64,000 nucleotides of DNA from Marinobacter sp. F4206 (GCF_019392195.1 NZ_JAHXKI010000002.1:992001-1056000); one strand, 5' to 3'; shown: positions 8,672 to 18,974, counted from the first letter of the stretch. Numbers and translations: made by a program. Notes: generated from the letters alone by a model not told the origin.

Positions 8672-9445
8672 ATGCCAAACAACCTGCTCGTCGACGGACC
8701 CGTGGACGGGGTTCGCGTCTTCACGCTGAATCGTCCCGATGCGCTCAATGCCCTCAATACTGAACTGCTGGGCAACCTGTCGAGAGCGCTGGATGACGCC
8801 GAGGCCGACCCTGACACACGGGCCGTGGTGATTACCGGAAGCCAAAAGGCATTCGCGGCCGGCGCCGACATCAATGAAATGGCTGCACGAGACCTCGTCG
8901 GCATCCTGGAAGATCCCAGGGTCGCGCACTGGCAGCGCATAGACCGCTTTTCCAAACCCATCATCGCAGCCGTCAATGGCTTTGCGCTTGGCGGCGGCTG
9001 CGAATTGGCTATGCATGCCGACATTCTCATTGCCGGGGAAAATGCCCGCTTCGGCCAGCCGGAAATCAATCTCGGCATTATGCCGGGCGCGGGGGGCACC
9101 CAGCGGCTTGTGCGCAAAGTAGGCGAATCCCTGGCCATGCACATGGCACTCACCGGCGAGCCCATCAACGCAACTCGTGCCCTTCAGGCCGGCCTGGTCA
9201 GTGAAATCTGCCAACCCGAACTAACCGTGGAGAGGGCCGTTCAGATCGGGCAGTCCATTGCCCGGAAAGCCCCCATTGCCGTTCGCCTCACCAAAGAATC
9301 GGTGCGCAAGGCCAATGATATGAATCTTGCCGAAGGCCTGCGCTTTGAACGCCATGCCTTCACGGTACTCGCTGGCACGGAAGACCGGCAGGAGGGCCTC
9401 GACGCCTTCCGGGAAAAACGCAAACCCCGCTTTACGGGCCGCTAG
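8672..9445 (+). CDS. paaF: PaaF, 2,3-dehydroadipyl-CoA hydratase
   Basis: An enoyl-CoA hydratase/isomerase of the crotonase fold (257 residues from the ATG at 8672; a TTG two codons earlier is also in frame). It shows the oxyanion-hole segment AFAAGADINEM, the second conserved block GFALGGGCELAMHAD and the catalytic glutamates around GQPEINLGIMPGAGGTQR. In the pathway it hydrates 2,3-dehydroadipyl-CoA to 3-hydroxyadipyl-CoA. It is the first gene of paaFGHIJK; the assignment of F rather than G rests on its complete pair of catalytic Glu residues and the order in the cluster. No strong Shine-Dalgarno is visible, so translation may be modest. Confidence 0.9.
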   Translation: MPNNLLVDGPVDGVRVFTLNRPDALNALNTELLGNLSRALDDAEADPDTRAVVITGSQKAFAAGADINEMAARDLVGILEDPRVAHWQRIDRFSKPIIAAVNGFALGGGCELAMHADILIAGENARFGQPEINLGIMPGAGGTQRLVRKVGESLAMHMALTGEPINATRALQAGLVSEICQPELTVERAVQIGQSIARKAPIAVRLTKESVRKANDMNLAEGLRFERHAFTVLAGTEDRQEGLDAFREKRKPRFTGR

Positions 9446-9493
9446 ACCGTCACCCCCGAAAGTCACCCTTTACTCTATTGATAGGACAACGCC

Positions 9494-10285
9494 ATGACTC
9501 AGCCGAGCATTCTTCTCGAAATCGATCAGGGTGTGGCCCTGCTTACCCTCAACCGCCCCGACAACCTGAACAGCTTTAACGTCGAGATGCACGAGCAGAT
9601 GCGCGAGGCTGTCAGCAAGGTACGCAAGGACAGCTCAGTTCGCGTACTGGTGATTACCGGGGCCGGCCGCGGTTTCTGTGCCGGTCAGGATCTGTCGGAT
9701 CGGAGCGTGGCCCCGGGCCAGGAAGCTCCTGACCTCGGCGAGTCCCTCGAAAAATACTACAACCCGCTCATGCGCAGCCTGAGGGACTTGCCCATGCCGG
9801 TCCTGTGCGCGGTCAATGGCGTTGCTGCCGGCGCCGGCGCAAACATTGCGCTCGCCTGTGACATAACGCTCGCGGCGCGCTCCGCCAGTTTCGTACAGGC
9901 ATTCTGCAAGCTCGGCCTGGTCCCCGATTCGGGCGGCACCTGGACCCTACCCCGGGTCGCCGGCATGGCACGAGCCAAAGGCATGGCCCTGCTGGGCGAC
10001 AAGATCGGCGCGGAACAGGCGGAGAGCTGGGGCATGATCTGGCGCTGTGTTGATAACGAGGCGCTGATGGAAGAGACCATGAAACTGGCAAGGCACTTTG
10101 CCACCCAGCCCACCAAGGGCCTGGCCCTGATCAAGCGCGCTTTGCACGCCAGTGCCAGCAACACGTTTGAAGAGCAGCTCAACCTGGAGCGAGACCTCCA
10201 GCGAATGGCTGGCCGGTCCGAGGATTACCGTGAAGGCGTTGCCGCCTTCATGGAGAAACGCACGCCGACCTTCAAGGGGAAGTAA
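9494..10285 (+). CDS. paaG: PaaG, 1,2-epoxyphenylacetyl-CoA isomerase
   Basis: Second crotonase-family protein of the operon, 263 residues. The oxyanion-hole block is GRGFCAGQDLSDR, whose Asp is the isomerase residue typical of PaaG, and the second block is GVAAGAGANIALACD. It isomerises the ring epoxide of phenylacetyl-CoA to the seven-membered oxepin-CoA and later shifts a double bond in the ring-opened product. It lies 48 bases after paaF and its TAA is immediately followed by the paaH ATG, so the two are probably translationally coupled. Confidence 0.93.
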   Translation: MTQPSILLEIDQGVALLTLNRPDNLNSFNVEMHEQMREAVSKVRKDSSVRVLVITGAGRGFCAGQDLSDRSVAPGQEAPDLGESLEKYYNPLMRSLRDLPMPVLCAVNGVAAGAGANIALACDITLAARSASFVQAFCKLGLVPDSGGTWTLPRVAGMARAKGMALLGDKIGAEQAESWGMIWRCVDNEALMEETMKLARHFATQPTKGLALIKRALHASASNTFEEQLNLERDLQRMAGRSEDYREGVAAFMEKRTPTFKGK

Positions 10286-11809
10286 ATGACTCAGGCACTT
10301 GATACCCAGACCGCGATCGCCGTCATCGGTGCCGGCGCCATGGGCTCCGGCATTGCCCAGGTCGCCGCCCAGGCAGGTCACAAGGTCTACCTTCACGATC
10401 AGCGCGAGGGCGCTGCCGAAGCCGGCCGGGCGGGCGTCGCAAAACAACTGCAGCGCCGGGTGGACAAGGGCAAGTTGGAGCAGCAAACCTTCGACGCCAT
10501 TGTAGGCCGCATTCATCCGGTCAGTGCGCTGTCGGAAATCGCCGACAGCGGGCTGGTCATTGAAGCCATCGTCGAAGATCTCGAGATCAAACGCACGCTT
10601 CTGGCGGACCTCGAAGAGCTGTGCAACGAAGAAACCATCCTTGCCACCAACACCTCCTCCATCTCGGTCACCGCACTTGGCGCCAAACTCCGCCACCCGG
10701 AGCGCCTGGTAGGTATGCACTTTTTCAACCCGGCACCACTGATGGCACTGGTGGAAGTGGTAAAAGGCCTGGCGACGGATAATGCCGTGGCAGAGACTGT
10801 CCACGCCACCGCGACAAACTGGGGCAAGAAACCGGTGTTCGCCACTTCTACCCCCGGCTTTATCGTTAATCGGGTTGCCCGCCCGTTCTATGCCGAGAGC
10901 CTTCGACTGCTCCAGGAAGGGGCGGCGGACCCGGCGACCCTGGATGCCATCCTTCGGGAAGCGGGCAATTTCCGGATGGGGCCGTTTGAGCTGACCGATC
11001 TGATTGGTCACGACGTCAACTATGCCGTGACCAACTCGGTCTTCAACGCCTATTACCAGGACACCCGTTTTCTTCCCTCACTGATTCAGAAGGAACTGGT
11101 TGAGGCGGGTCGTCTCGGCCGCAAGAGCGGCCAGGGTTTCTACCGCTACACTGAAGGCAGTGAGCGCCCGGAACCTGGCACCGAGCCCGCTTGCCAGAGC
11201 GACGACACGCGCTTGATCGTCGAGGGCGAGACGGGACCTGCCGCCCAGCTGGTTGAGCGCTTCCGCGCGGCCGGCCTTGAAATTGTTGAGCGGGACGGAC
11301 CCGGGCAGCTCCGGTTCGGCGAAGCAGTACTGGCTCTTACCGATGGCCGCATGGCAACAGAGCGCGCCCGACTGGAAGGCACACCCAACCTGACGCTGTT
11401 CGACCTGGCGTTTGACTTCGGCAAGGCCACCAGGCTGGCCGTTAGTGTCGCCGACCAGGCAACAGACAAGGCCCGTACCGATGCCTGCGCCCTGCTTCAG
11501 AAAGCGGGCATCTCCGTAAGCCTGATCGAAGATCGCCCGGGCCTGGTGGTCATGCGCACGGTAGCCATGCTGGCGAACGAGGCGGCTGATGCAGAGCTGC
11601 AAGGGGTGGCAACCAAAGAGGACATCGACCTGGCCATGAAAGCCGGACTGAACTATCCGGAAGGACCGCTGAGCTGGAGCGACCGGCTTGGCAATGGCCG
11701 AGTGTTTCAGGTTCTTACCAACATCCAGAACAGCTACGGCGAAGACCGCTATCGGCCAGCCTTGCTGCTCCGGAAAAACCATCATGCCGACAAGGGGTTT
11801 TACGCATGA
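10286..11809 (+). CDS. paaH: PaaH, 3-hydroxyadipyl-CoA dehydrogenase
   Basis: A 507-residue NAD-dependent 3-hydroxyacyl-CoA dehydrogenase. The Rossmann motif is IGAGAMGSGIAQVAAQAG near residue 14, and the 3-hydroxyacyl-CoA dehydrogenase signature follows in VGMHFFNPAPLMALVEVV and TPGFIVNRVARPF. A duplicated C-terminal helical domain (GLNYPEGPLSWSDRLG) gives the long form typical of PaaH/PaaC. It oxidises 3-hydroxyadipyl-CoA to 3-oxoadipyl-CoA, the substrate of PaaJ. The stop overlaps the start of paaI by four bases. Confidence 0.95.
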   Translation: MTQALDTQTAIAVIGAGAMGSGIAQVAAQAGHKVYLHDQREGAAEAGRAGVAKQLQRRVDKGKLEQQTFDAIVGRIHPVSALSEIADSGLVIEAIVEDLEIKRTLLADLEELCNEETILATNTSSISVTALGAKLRHPERLVGMHFFNPAPLMALVEVVKGLATDNAVAETVHATATNWGKKPVFATSTPGFIVNRVARPFYAESLRLLQEGAADPATLDAILREAGNFRMGPFELTDLIGHDVNYAVTNSVFNAYYQDTRFLPSLIQKELVEAGRLGRKSGQGFYRYTEGSERPEPGTEPACQSDDTRLIVEGETGPAAQLVERFRAAGLEIVERDGPGQLRFGEAVLALTDGRMATERARLEGTPNLTLFDLAFDFGKATRLAVSVADQATDKARTDACALLQKAGISVSLIEDRPGLVVMRTVAMLANEAADAELQGVATKEDIDLAMKAGLNYPEGPLSWSDRLGNGRVFQVLTNIQNSYGEDRYRPALLLRKNHHADKGFYA

Positions 11810-12252
11810 CCGATACCAACCCGCAACAACTGGCCGAACGCTGTGCGGAAGCCATGTTTGCCCGGGATCGGGCAAGCCAGAACCTCGGCATGAGAATCGA
11901 ATCCATTGCCCCCGGCCGGGCCGTTCTGAGCATGACCGTGACCGACGACATGATTCAGGGGCATGGCTCCTGCCACGGGGGCTATCTGTTCACCCTCGCC
12001 GATTCCGCCTTTGCCTTTAGCTGCAACACCTATGACAAGGCCACCGTCGCCTCCGGATGCAGCATCGACTACATGTATGGCGCCAAGGCCGGCGACGTAT
12101 TGACGGCAACGGCCGAAGAACAATCCCGTGGTGGCCGAACGGGCGTCTACGACATCACCTTAACCAATCAGGATGGCCGCACGGTTGCCCTGTTTCGGGG
12201 AAAATCCTACCAGGTCCGCGGCCCTGTTATTAATTCGGAGGAAAACTCATGA
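11806..12252 (+). CDS. paaI: PaaI, hotdog-fold phenylacetyl-CoA thioesterase
   Basis: A 148-residue hotdog thioesterase. The segment GHGSCHGGYLFTLADSAFAF holds the conserved HGG and the catalytic Asp of the PaaI family. It hydrolyses hydroxyphenylacetyl-CoA and related thioesters and returns free CoA when the pathway stalls. It overlaps paaH by four bases and its TGA overlaps the paaJ ATG, so it is embedded in the operon. Cytoplasmic; no signal peptide. Confidence 0.92.
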   Translation: MTDTNPQQLAERCAEAMFARDRASQNLGMRIESIAPGRAVLSMTVTDDMIQGHGSCHGGYLFTLADSAFAFSCNTYDKATVASGCSIDYMYGAKAGDVLTATAEEQSRGGRTGVYDITLTNQDGRTVALFRGKSYQVRGPVINSEENS

Positions 12253-13496
12253 GCGCAGAGACTCGCTTGCAAGACGCCTACATCGTTGATGCCATTCGTA
12301 CCCCGGTCGGCCGTTATGGTGGCGCCCTGGCTTCGGTCCGGGCCGATGACCTCGGGGCCATTCCGATGAAAGCCCTGATGGAACGGAATCAGGGCGTGGA
12401 CTGGTCCAAGGTTGATGATGTCCTGTATGGCTGTGCCAACCAGGCGGGCGAAGACAATCGCGATGTTGCCCGCATGTCCTTGCTGCTTGCAGGCTTTCCG
12501 GTCGACGTCCCCGGCAGCACGATCAACCGCCTGTGCGGCTCCGGCATGGACGCGGTCGGGAGCGCAGCGCGGGCCATCCGTACCGGCGAAGCCAGCCTGA
12601 TGCTTGCCGGGGGTGTGGAGTCCATGTCCCGGGCGCCGTTCGTCATGGGCAAGTCAGATACCCCGTTCAGCCGTAAGGCAGAAATTTTCGATACCACCAT
12701 CGGCTGGCGCTTCGTCAACCCGGTCCTGAAAAAGCAGTACGGCATCGATTCCATGCCCGAAACCGCCGAGAACGTGGCCGCTGACTTTGGCATCTCCCGG
12801 GAAGACCAGGACGCGTTTGCCCTGCGCAGCCAACAGCGGACAGCCGCAGCTCAGGCGGCAGGCCGCCTGACGAATGAGATCACCCCCGTCAGTGTGCCCC
12901 GACGCAAACAGGATCCACTGATTGTGGACACCGACGAGCACCCCCGGGAAACCAGTCTTGAGAAACTGGCCTCCCTGCCCACCCCGTTCCGCGAGAACGG
13001 CACGGTGACCGCCGGCAATGCTTCCGGCGTCAATGACGGCGCCTGCGCCCTGTTACTGGCCAATAGCGACGCGATGCAGCAGTACAACCTGAAACCGCGG
13101 GCGCGCGTGGTCGCCATGGCGACCGTCGGGGTAGAGCCACGCATTATGGGCTTCGGTCCCGCGCCGGCCACTCGCAAGGTACTGAAAACCGCCGGCCTGG
13201 AGCTGGCCGATATGGACGTCATCGAACTGAACGAAGCGTTTGCCGCGCAGGCGCTGGCTGTCACTCGGGACCTCGGCCTGCCGGACGACGCAGAACACGT
13301 TAACCCGAACGGCGGCGCTATCGCCCTCGGGCACCCACTTGGCATGAGCGGTGCGCGCCTGGTGACCACGGCTCTGAATGAACTCGAACGCCGCCACAAA
13401 GAAGGCCTGAAGGCACGCTATGCGCTTTGCACCATGTGCATTGGTGTCGGACAGGGTATCGCATTGATTATTGAACGGGTCGACAGCGCTGGCTGA
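12249..13496 (+). CDS. paaJ: PaaJ, 3-oxoadipyl-CoA / 3-oxo-5,6-dehydrosuberyl-CoA thiolase
   Basis: A 415-residue thiolase. The acyl-accepting cysteine is in NRLCGSGMDAV (C96), the histidine block is GGAIALGHPLGMSGAR, and the second cysteine is in CTMCIGVGQG. The start DAYIVDAIRTPVGRYGGAL is typical of the 3-oxoadipyl-CoA thiolase branch (PaaJ/PcaF). It acts twice in the pathway, yielding acetyl-CoA first from the C8 and then from the C6 3-oxoacyl-CoA, the latter also giving succinyl-CoA. It could serve beta-ketoadipate catabolism as well. An AGGA-type ribosome binding site lies inside the end of paaI. Confidence 0.94.
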   Translation: MSAETRLQDAYIVDAIRTPVGRYGGALASVRADDLGAIPMKALMERNQGVDWSKVDDVLYGCANQAGEDNRDVARMSLLLAGFPVDVPGSTINRLCGSGMDAVGSAARAIRTGEASLMLAGGVESMSRAPFVMGKSDTPFSRKAEIFDTTIGWRFVNPVLKKQYGIDSMPETAENVAADFGISREDQDAFALRSQQRTAAAQAAGRLTNEITPVSVPRRKQDPLIVDTDEHPRETSLEKLASLPTPFRENGTVTAGNASGVNDGACALLLANSDAMQQYNLKPRARVVAMATVGVEPRIMGFGPAPATRKVLKTAGLELADMDVIELNEAFAAQALAVTRDLGLPDDAEHVNPNGGAIALGHPLGMSGARLVTTALNELERRHKEGLKARYALCTMCIGVGQGIALIIERVDSAG

Positions 13497-13547
13497 TCCC
13501 TCGGATGCAACGCTCCCGTTAAGCACAAAAACAAGCAGGACAGACTT

Positions 13548-14858
13548 ATGAGCTTACCATTACAAAAACTTGGCAAACTTGACCGCATGGAGACCGCCAG
13601 CATCGACGAGCTCCGCCACGAACAGCTGCAACGTCTGCGCTGGAGCGTCGTCCATGCCTACACCAACGTGCCTTTCTATCGAAACGCATTTGATGAAATC
13701 GGCCTGAAGCCGATGGACATCAACTCGCTGGACGATCTGGCCAAGATTCCCTTCACCACCAAAGGCGACCTGCGGGATAACTATCCGTTCGGCATGTTTG
13801 CCACTCCGATGGACCAGGTTGTCCGTGTTCACGCCTCCAGCGGCACAACCGGCAAGCCGACCGTGGTGGGTTATACCCAGAGTGATATCAACACCTGGGC
13901 CGACGTCGTTGCCCGCTCCATCCGGGCCGGCGGCGGCTCCCGGGGCGACAAGGTTCACGTGTCCTATGGCTACGGCCTGTTCACCGGCGGCCTTGGGGCC
14001 CACTACGGCGCCGAACGCCTTGGTTGCACGGTGATCCCCATGTCGGGTGGCCAGACCGAGAAACAGGTTCAGCTGATTACCGACTTCCAGCCCGACATCA
14101 TCATGGTGACCCCGTCCTACATGCTCAATATTGCGGACGAAATGGAACGCCAGGGCATCGATCCCCACAAGCTGCCACTGCGCCTTGGCATCTTCGGCGC
14201 CGAGCCCTGGACCAACGCCATGCGCACCGAAATCGAGGAGCGGCTCGGCATCCAGGCGCTGGACATCTATGGACTGTCCGAAGTGATGGGCCCCGGCGTC
14301 GGCATGGAATGCATTGAGACCAAAGACGGCCCCACCATCTGGGAAGACCATTTCTATCCGGAAATCATCAACCCGGAAACCGGCGAAGTTCTGCCCGACG
14401 GGGAATACGGTGAACTGGTCTTCACCTCCCTGACCAAGGTGGCTCTGCCGATCCTGCGCTATCGCACCCGTGATCTGACCCGCCTGCTTCCGGGAACAGC
14501 TCGCCCGATGCGCCGTATCGACAAGATCACCGGCCGCAGCGATGACATGCTGATCATCCGCGGGGTCAACGTGTTCCCGAGCCAGATCGAGGAGCAGGTT
14601 CTCAAGTGTGAAGCGCTGGCGCCTCACTACGAAATCGAGGTGTACAAAGACGGGAATCTGGACTGCGTCGACATCCGCGCAGAACTGAAACCGAACGCCT
14701 CCGACAGTGAGGACACCCGTGCGGCTGCAGCCAAAGAACTGGCTCACCACATCAAGTCCTACATCGGCATCAGCACCCGGATTGAGATCGTTGAAGCCAA
14801 CCGTCTTGCCCGCTCAGAAGGCAAGGCAAAACGGGTCCACGACCGCCGTAAATCATAA
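13548..14858 (+). CDS. paaK: PaaK, phenylacetate-CoA ligase
   Basis: An adenylate-forming ligase of 436 residues that converts phenylacetate, ATP and CoA to phenylacetyl-CoA, the committed first step. The ATP-binding motif HASSGTTGKPT is at about residues 95-105, the YGLSEVMGPGVGMEC block and the hinge region RGVNVFPSQIEEQVL are clear, and the C-terminal lysine region is RSEGKAKRVHDRR. It is last in paaFGHIJK and is followed by a 10-bp GC-rich hairpin, after which a separate promoter serves paaABCDE. Confidence 0.96.
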   Translation: MSLPLQKLGKLDRMETASIDELRHEQLQRLRWSVVHAYTNVPFYRNAFDEIGLKPMDINSLDDLAKIPFTTKGDLRDNYPFGMFATPMDQVVRVHASSGTTGKPTVVGYTQSDINTWADVVARSIRAGGGSRGDKVHVSYGYGLFTGGLGAHYGAERLGCTVIPMSGGQTEKQVQLITDFQPDIIMVTPSYMLNIADEMERQGIDPHKLPLRLGIFGAEPWTNAMRTEIEERLGIQALDIYGLSEVMGPGVGMECIETKDGPTIWEDHFYPEIINPETGEVLPDGEYGELVFTSLTKVALPILRYRTRDLTRLLPGTARPMRRIDKITGRSDDMLIIRGVNVFPSQIEEQVLKCEALAPHYEIEVYKDGNLDCVDIRAELKPNASDSEDTRAAAAKELAHHIKSYIGISTRIEIVEANRLARSEGKAKRVHDRRKS

Positions 14859-14876
14859 CGGTCCAGCTCTCCACCT

Positions 14877-14902
14877 CTCGGCCGGGCAACGCCCCGGCCG
14901 AG
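14877..14902 (+). terminator. Strong hairpin after paaK
   Basis: CTCGGCCGGG pairs perfectly with CCCGGCCGAG around a six-base loop, 18 bases after the paaK stop. The T-run is displaced (about 30 bases further), so termination may be partial or the hairpin may stabilise the mRNA end. Confidence 0.5.
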
Positions 14903-15058
14903 CCAGCCCTCCCTGCTCTAACCAATTAGTTTTATTTTTTGATTTCCTTATATCCAGCAACTTTAAAAATCACTCAATAAAAACTGATTATCCTTTACTT
15001 TCATGATGATACTGACTTTCAGGCATCACCAATAAACCAACATGACACACAAAAACAT

Positions 15059-15087
15059 TTCTTGATATTTATTCAGTATCATATAAT
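15059..15087 (+). promoter_or_regulatory. Promoter and candidate operator of paaABCDE
   Basis: A perfect TATAAT at 15082-15087 lies about 84 bases before paaA in an AT-rich 312-base gap; the -35 region (TTCTTG at 15059-15064) is weak, as expected for a regulated promoter. Overlapping it, TTGATATT at 15062 and AGTATCA at 15075 repeat parts of the 14-base element found at the paaF promoter and upstream of paaX. Confidence 0.55.
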
Positions 15088-15170
15088 ATTAGATTAAGGT
15101 TCCACAGTATTTACAGGAACAGAACTGTTCACGGAGCAATAGAACAAAAAGCCCGATTCGGAGGTTATGT

Positions 15171-16163
<993 letters not shown>

Positions 16164-16180
16164 TATCGGAGGAATCTATT

Positions 16181-16462
16181 ATGTCTGAATGGCGCCTATA
16201 CGAAGTGTTTGTACGCAGCAAGCATGGCCTCAATCACAAGCACGTCGGAAGCGTGCACGCTTCCGATGCAGAAATGGCCATGGAAAATGCCCGCGATCTC
16301 TACACACGTCGCAGTGAGGGTGTGAGCATCTGGGTTGTGCCTTCCGAATCGATCACCGCGTCTGCGTCCGACGAAAAAGAGGTCCTTTTCGATCCCTCTG
16401 AGGACAAAATCTACAGGCACGCCTCTTTCTACGAGCTGCCTGACGAAGTCGGACATATGTAA
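16181..16462 (+). CDS. paaB: PaaB, epoxidase small subunit
   Basis: A 93-residue protein beginning MSEWRLYEVFVRSKHGLNHKHVGS, the signature start of PaaB, which bridges PaaAC units in the epoxidase complex. The open frame extends further upstream, but the ATG at 16181 with GGAGG-AATCTATT just before it is clearly the start, 17 bases after paaA. The C-terminal half includes the ASFYELPDEVGHM end typical of the family. Confidence 0.95.
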   Translation: MSEWRLYEVFVRSKHGLNHKHVGSVHASDAEMAMENARDLYTRRSEGVSIWVVPSESITASASDEKEVLFDPSEDKIYRHASFYELPDEVGHM

Positions 16463-16473
16463 GGAGCGTTGGC

Positions 16474-17238
16474 ATGACACAAACTGAAGCACTCAAAGAA
16501 TACCTGCTTCGCCTGGCAGACTCCGACATGATTCTTGGCCAGCGCCTGAGCGAGCTGTGTGGCAAGGCGCCCGCGCTCGAGGAAGAGATGGCCCTGATGA
16601 ACGTTGCACTCGACCTCGTCGGCCAGGCCCGCAACTGGTACGAGTATGCGGCTGAGCTGATTGACGATGGCCGGGATGCCGACAAGCTGGCGTTCCGCCG
16701 TGATGCCCATGACTATCGCAACCTGCTCCTGACCGAGCAGCCGAACGAAGACTATGCGGTCACCATGGGCCGGCAGTTCTTTTTCGATGTCTGGCACTAC
16801 TTCACCCTCAAGAGCCTGACCGAGGCCAGTGACGAGCGGATTGCCGGCATTGCAGCCAAGGCGCTGAAGGAAGCCACCTACCACCTCCGTCGGTCATCCG
16901 AGTGGGTGAAACGCCTGGGTGATGGCACCGAAGAAAGCCACCGCCGCATGCAGGATGCGATCGATATCCTGTGGCGCTTCACCGGTGAGCTGATCACCCC
17001 GGACGAAACCGATGAGCTGATGGCGAAGGCCGGCATTGGCCCGGACCCTGAGCAGCTCAAGAACGACTGGCACGGCCTGGTCAATGAAGTGCTCGCCCAG
17101 GCCACCCTGACTCCCGGCGCCGAAGATGCCTGGATGTACATGGGCGGCAAACACGGCGAACACACCGAACATCTTGGTTTCATTCTGGCAGAAATGCAGT
17201 TTCTGCAGAGGGCCTATCCCGATGCCAAAACATGGTGA
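16474..17238 (+). CDS. paaC: PaaC, structural partner of PaaA in the epoxidase
   Basis: A 254-residue ferritin-like helical protein paralogous to PaaA but thought to be non-catalytic; it pairs with PaaA in the epoxidase core. Family landmarks are LSELCGKAPALEEEMALMNVALDLVGQARNWYEYA near the N-terminus and DIWHYFTLKSL-like and GKHGEHTEHLGFILAEMQ segments later. It begins 11 bases after paaB with an AAGGAG site and its end overlaps the start of paaD by 17 bases. Confidence 0.95.
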   Translation: MTQTEALKEYLLRLADSDMILGQRLSELCGKAPALEEEMALMNVALDLVGQARNWYEYAAELIDDGRDADKLAFRRDAHDYRNLLLTEQPNEDYAVTMGRQFFFDVWHYFTLKSLTEASDERIAGIAAKALKEATYHLRRSSEWVKRLGDGTEESHRRMQDAIDILWRFTGELITPDETDELMAKAGIGPDPEQLKNDWHGLVNEVLAQATLTPGAEDAWMYMGGKHGEHTEHLGFILAEMQFLQRAYPDAKTW

Positions 17239-17791
17239 TACAGACGCAAGGTCAGCGGTAGATATCCTGATCGCCAGCGACCGGGTACCGGCCAACGCTC
17301 GCCCCGACCTGCTGACCGAGAAAGATATCTGGGCCCTTCTGGAAGAGGTCAAGGACCCCGAGGTACCGGCGGTAAGCGTCGTGGAACTCGGCATTGTCCG
17401 GGCGGTTCGATGGGACGGGAAAGAACTGTCCGTCGATGTCACGCCAACCTATTCCGGCTGCCCGGCCACTGAGCTGATTGAGGAGCTGATTTCGGAGGCC
17501 CTGCGCGCGGCGGGGTTCCGGGATCCGAAGATCAATCAGGTGCTGACCCCCGCCTGGACCACCGACTGGATCACAGACGAAGGCAAAGAGAAGTTAAGAG
17601 CGTTCGGAATCGCACCGCCCCAGGGCAGCTCCAGCAAAATGAGCCTGCTCGGCGAGCCCGAGGTCATCACCTGCCCCCATTGCGGCAGCCACGAGACCGA
17701 GCGGGTCAGCGAATTTGGATCGACCGCCTGCAAGGCGCTTTATCGCTGCAGGGAATGTCTCGAACCCTTCGACTATTTCAAATGCATCTAG
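17222..17791 (+). CDS. paaD: PaaD, Fe-S assembly protein for the epoxidase
   Basis: The 189-residue product has an N-terminal DUF59/MIP18-type domain (LEEVKDPEVPAVSVVELGIVRAV and the TPTYSGCPATE loop with its conserved Cys) and a C-terminal zinc-ribbon-like segment with C151-x2-C154 and C176-x2-C179. PaaD is thought to help mature the 2Fe-2S cluster of PaaE or the diiron centre. The open frame starts earlier inside paaC, but ATG 17222 (MPKHGDTDARS) gives the normal length and a 17-base overlap with paaC; translational coupling is likely. Confidence 0.92.
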   Translation: MPKHGDTDARSAVDILIASDRVPANARPDLLTEKDIWALLEEVKDPEVPAVSVVELGIVRAVRWDGKELSVDVTPTYSGCPATELIEELISEALRAAGFRDPKINQVLTPAWTTDWITDEGKEKLRAFGIAPPQGSSSKMSLLGEPEVITCPHCGSHETERVSEFGSTACKALYRCRECLEPFDYFKCI

Positions 17792-17804
17792 AGCCGATAC
17801 GATC

Positions 17805-18884
17805 ATGAATAAATTCTACCCACTGACCCTCAAAGAGGTCAGACCTGAAACAAGAAACGCCGTATCACTGTCTTTTGATCTGCCAAATGACCTGGCAGAC
17901 AAGTTTGCCTACAAGCAAGGCCAGCACCTGATTGTCAGAACAAAAATGAACGGCGAGGAAGTCCGCCGCTCATACTCTATCTGCACCAGCGTAAATGATC
18001 AGGATCTGCGGATTGCCATCAAAAAGGTTCCCGGTGGCGTGTTTTCCACGTTTGCCAATGAGCAGCTCAAGCCCGGTGAAACCCTGGAAGTGATGCCGCC
18101 ACAGGGGCATTTTTCCGTGGATCTGGACCCCGAGCGTGAAGGCAACTACCTCGCGGTTGCAGCCGGTAGTGGCATCACGCCCATCCTGTCCATCATCAAG
18201 ACCACCCTTGAGACCGAGCCCAAGAGTGAAGTCACGCTCTTCTACGGCAACAAGGCGACCAGCAGCACCATGTTCCGGGACGAGCTTCAGGACCTGAAGA
18301 ACGAGTACATGGCGCGCTTCAATCTGGTCTATATCTTCACCCGCGAAGAGCAGGACATCGACCTGTACAACGGCCGCATCGATCATGAGAAGTGTGATGC
18401 GCTGTTCGACCACTGGATCAATGCCAAGGACCTGACTGCTGCGTTCATTTGCGGCCCCCAGATGATGACTGAGACAGTGCGCGACTCTCTGCTCCGCCAC
18501 GGCATGGACAAGAGCAAGGTCCATTTCGAGCTGTTTACCCCGGCTGGTGGGGCGCCCCAGGCTCGCAAGGACCGTGCAGACATCAAGGTCGACCCACAGT
18601 CCATCAGTGAAGTCACCGTGATCGCCGACGGCCGGTCACTGACCTTCCCGCTGGTGCGCGACACCAAGAGCATTCTCGACGCCGGCAACGAGGAAGGCGC
18701 CGACCTGCCCTTCTCCTGCAAGGCCGGTGTTTGCTCAACCTGCCGAGCCAAGGTGGTGGAAGGCGAAGTGGAAATGGACCAGAACTTTGCACTGGAGGAT
18801 TACGAGGTCGAAGCAGGCTACGTACTCTCCTGCCAATGCTACCCGGTCACCGACAAGGTCGTTCTCGACTACGACGAAATGTAA
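17805..18884 (+). CDS. paaE: PaaE, NAD(P)H-dependent reductase of the epoxidase
   Basis: A 359-residue three-domain reductase: FAD-binding barrel first (RRSYSICTS), then the nucleotide domain (AGSGITPILSIIKTTL and CGPQMMTETV), then a plant-type ferredoxin domain with 2Fe-2S ligands C305, C310, C313 and C343 in the pattern CxxxxCxxC...C. It passes electrons from NADPH to the PaaA diiron centre. The ATG at 17805 (MNKFYPLTLKEV) is preferred over upstream in-frame codons that lie within paaD. It closes the paaABCDE unit. Confidence 0.96.
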   Translation: MNKFYPLTLKEVRPETRNAVSLSFDLPNDLADKFAYKQGQHLIVRTKMNGEEVRRSYSICTSVNDQDLRIAIKKVPGGVFSTFANEQLKPGETLEVMPPQGHFSVDLDPEREGNYLAVAAGSGITPILSIIKTTLETEPKSEVTLFYGNKATSSTMFRDELQDLKNEYMARFNLVYIFTREEQDIDLYNGRIDHEKCDALFDHWINAKDLTAAFICGPQMMTETVRDSLLRHGMDKSKVHFELFTPAGGAPQARKDRADIKVDPQSISEVTVIADGRSLTFPLVRDTKSILDAGNEEGADLPFSCKAGVCSTCRAKVVEGEVEMDQNFALEDYEVEAGYVLSCQCYPVTDKVVLDYDEM

Positions 18885-18914
18885 GTCGTTTTTCGACAAC
18901 GGCCCGACCCGACA

Positions 18915-18945
18915 AAGGCAAGTCCTGTACAGCAGGACTTGCCTT
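18915..18945 (+). terminator. Hairpin between paaE and paaZ
   Basis: AAGGCAAGTCCTG pairs with CAGGACTTGCCTT, 13 bp around a TACAG loop, with no T-run directly after. It may attenuate read-through into paaZ or protect the paaABCDE mRNA end. Confidence 0.5.
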
Positions 18946-18974
18946 CACGTTTTCAGAAATGAACGGAGTTTCCA

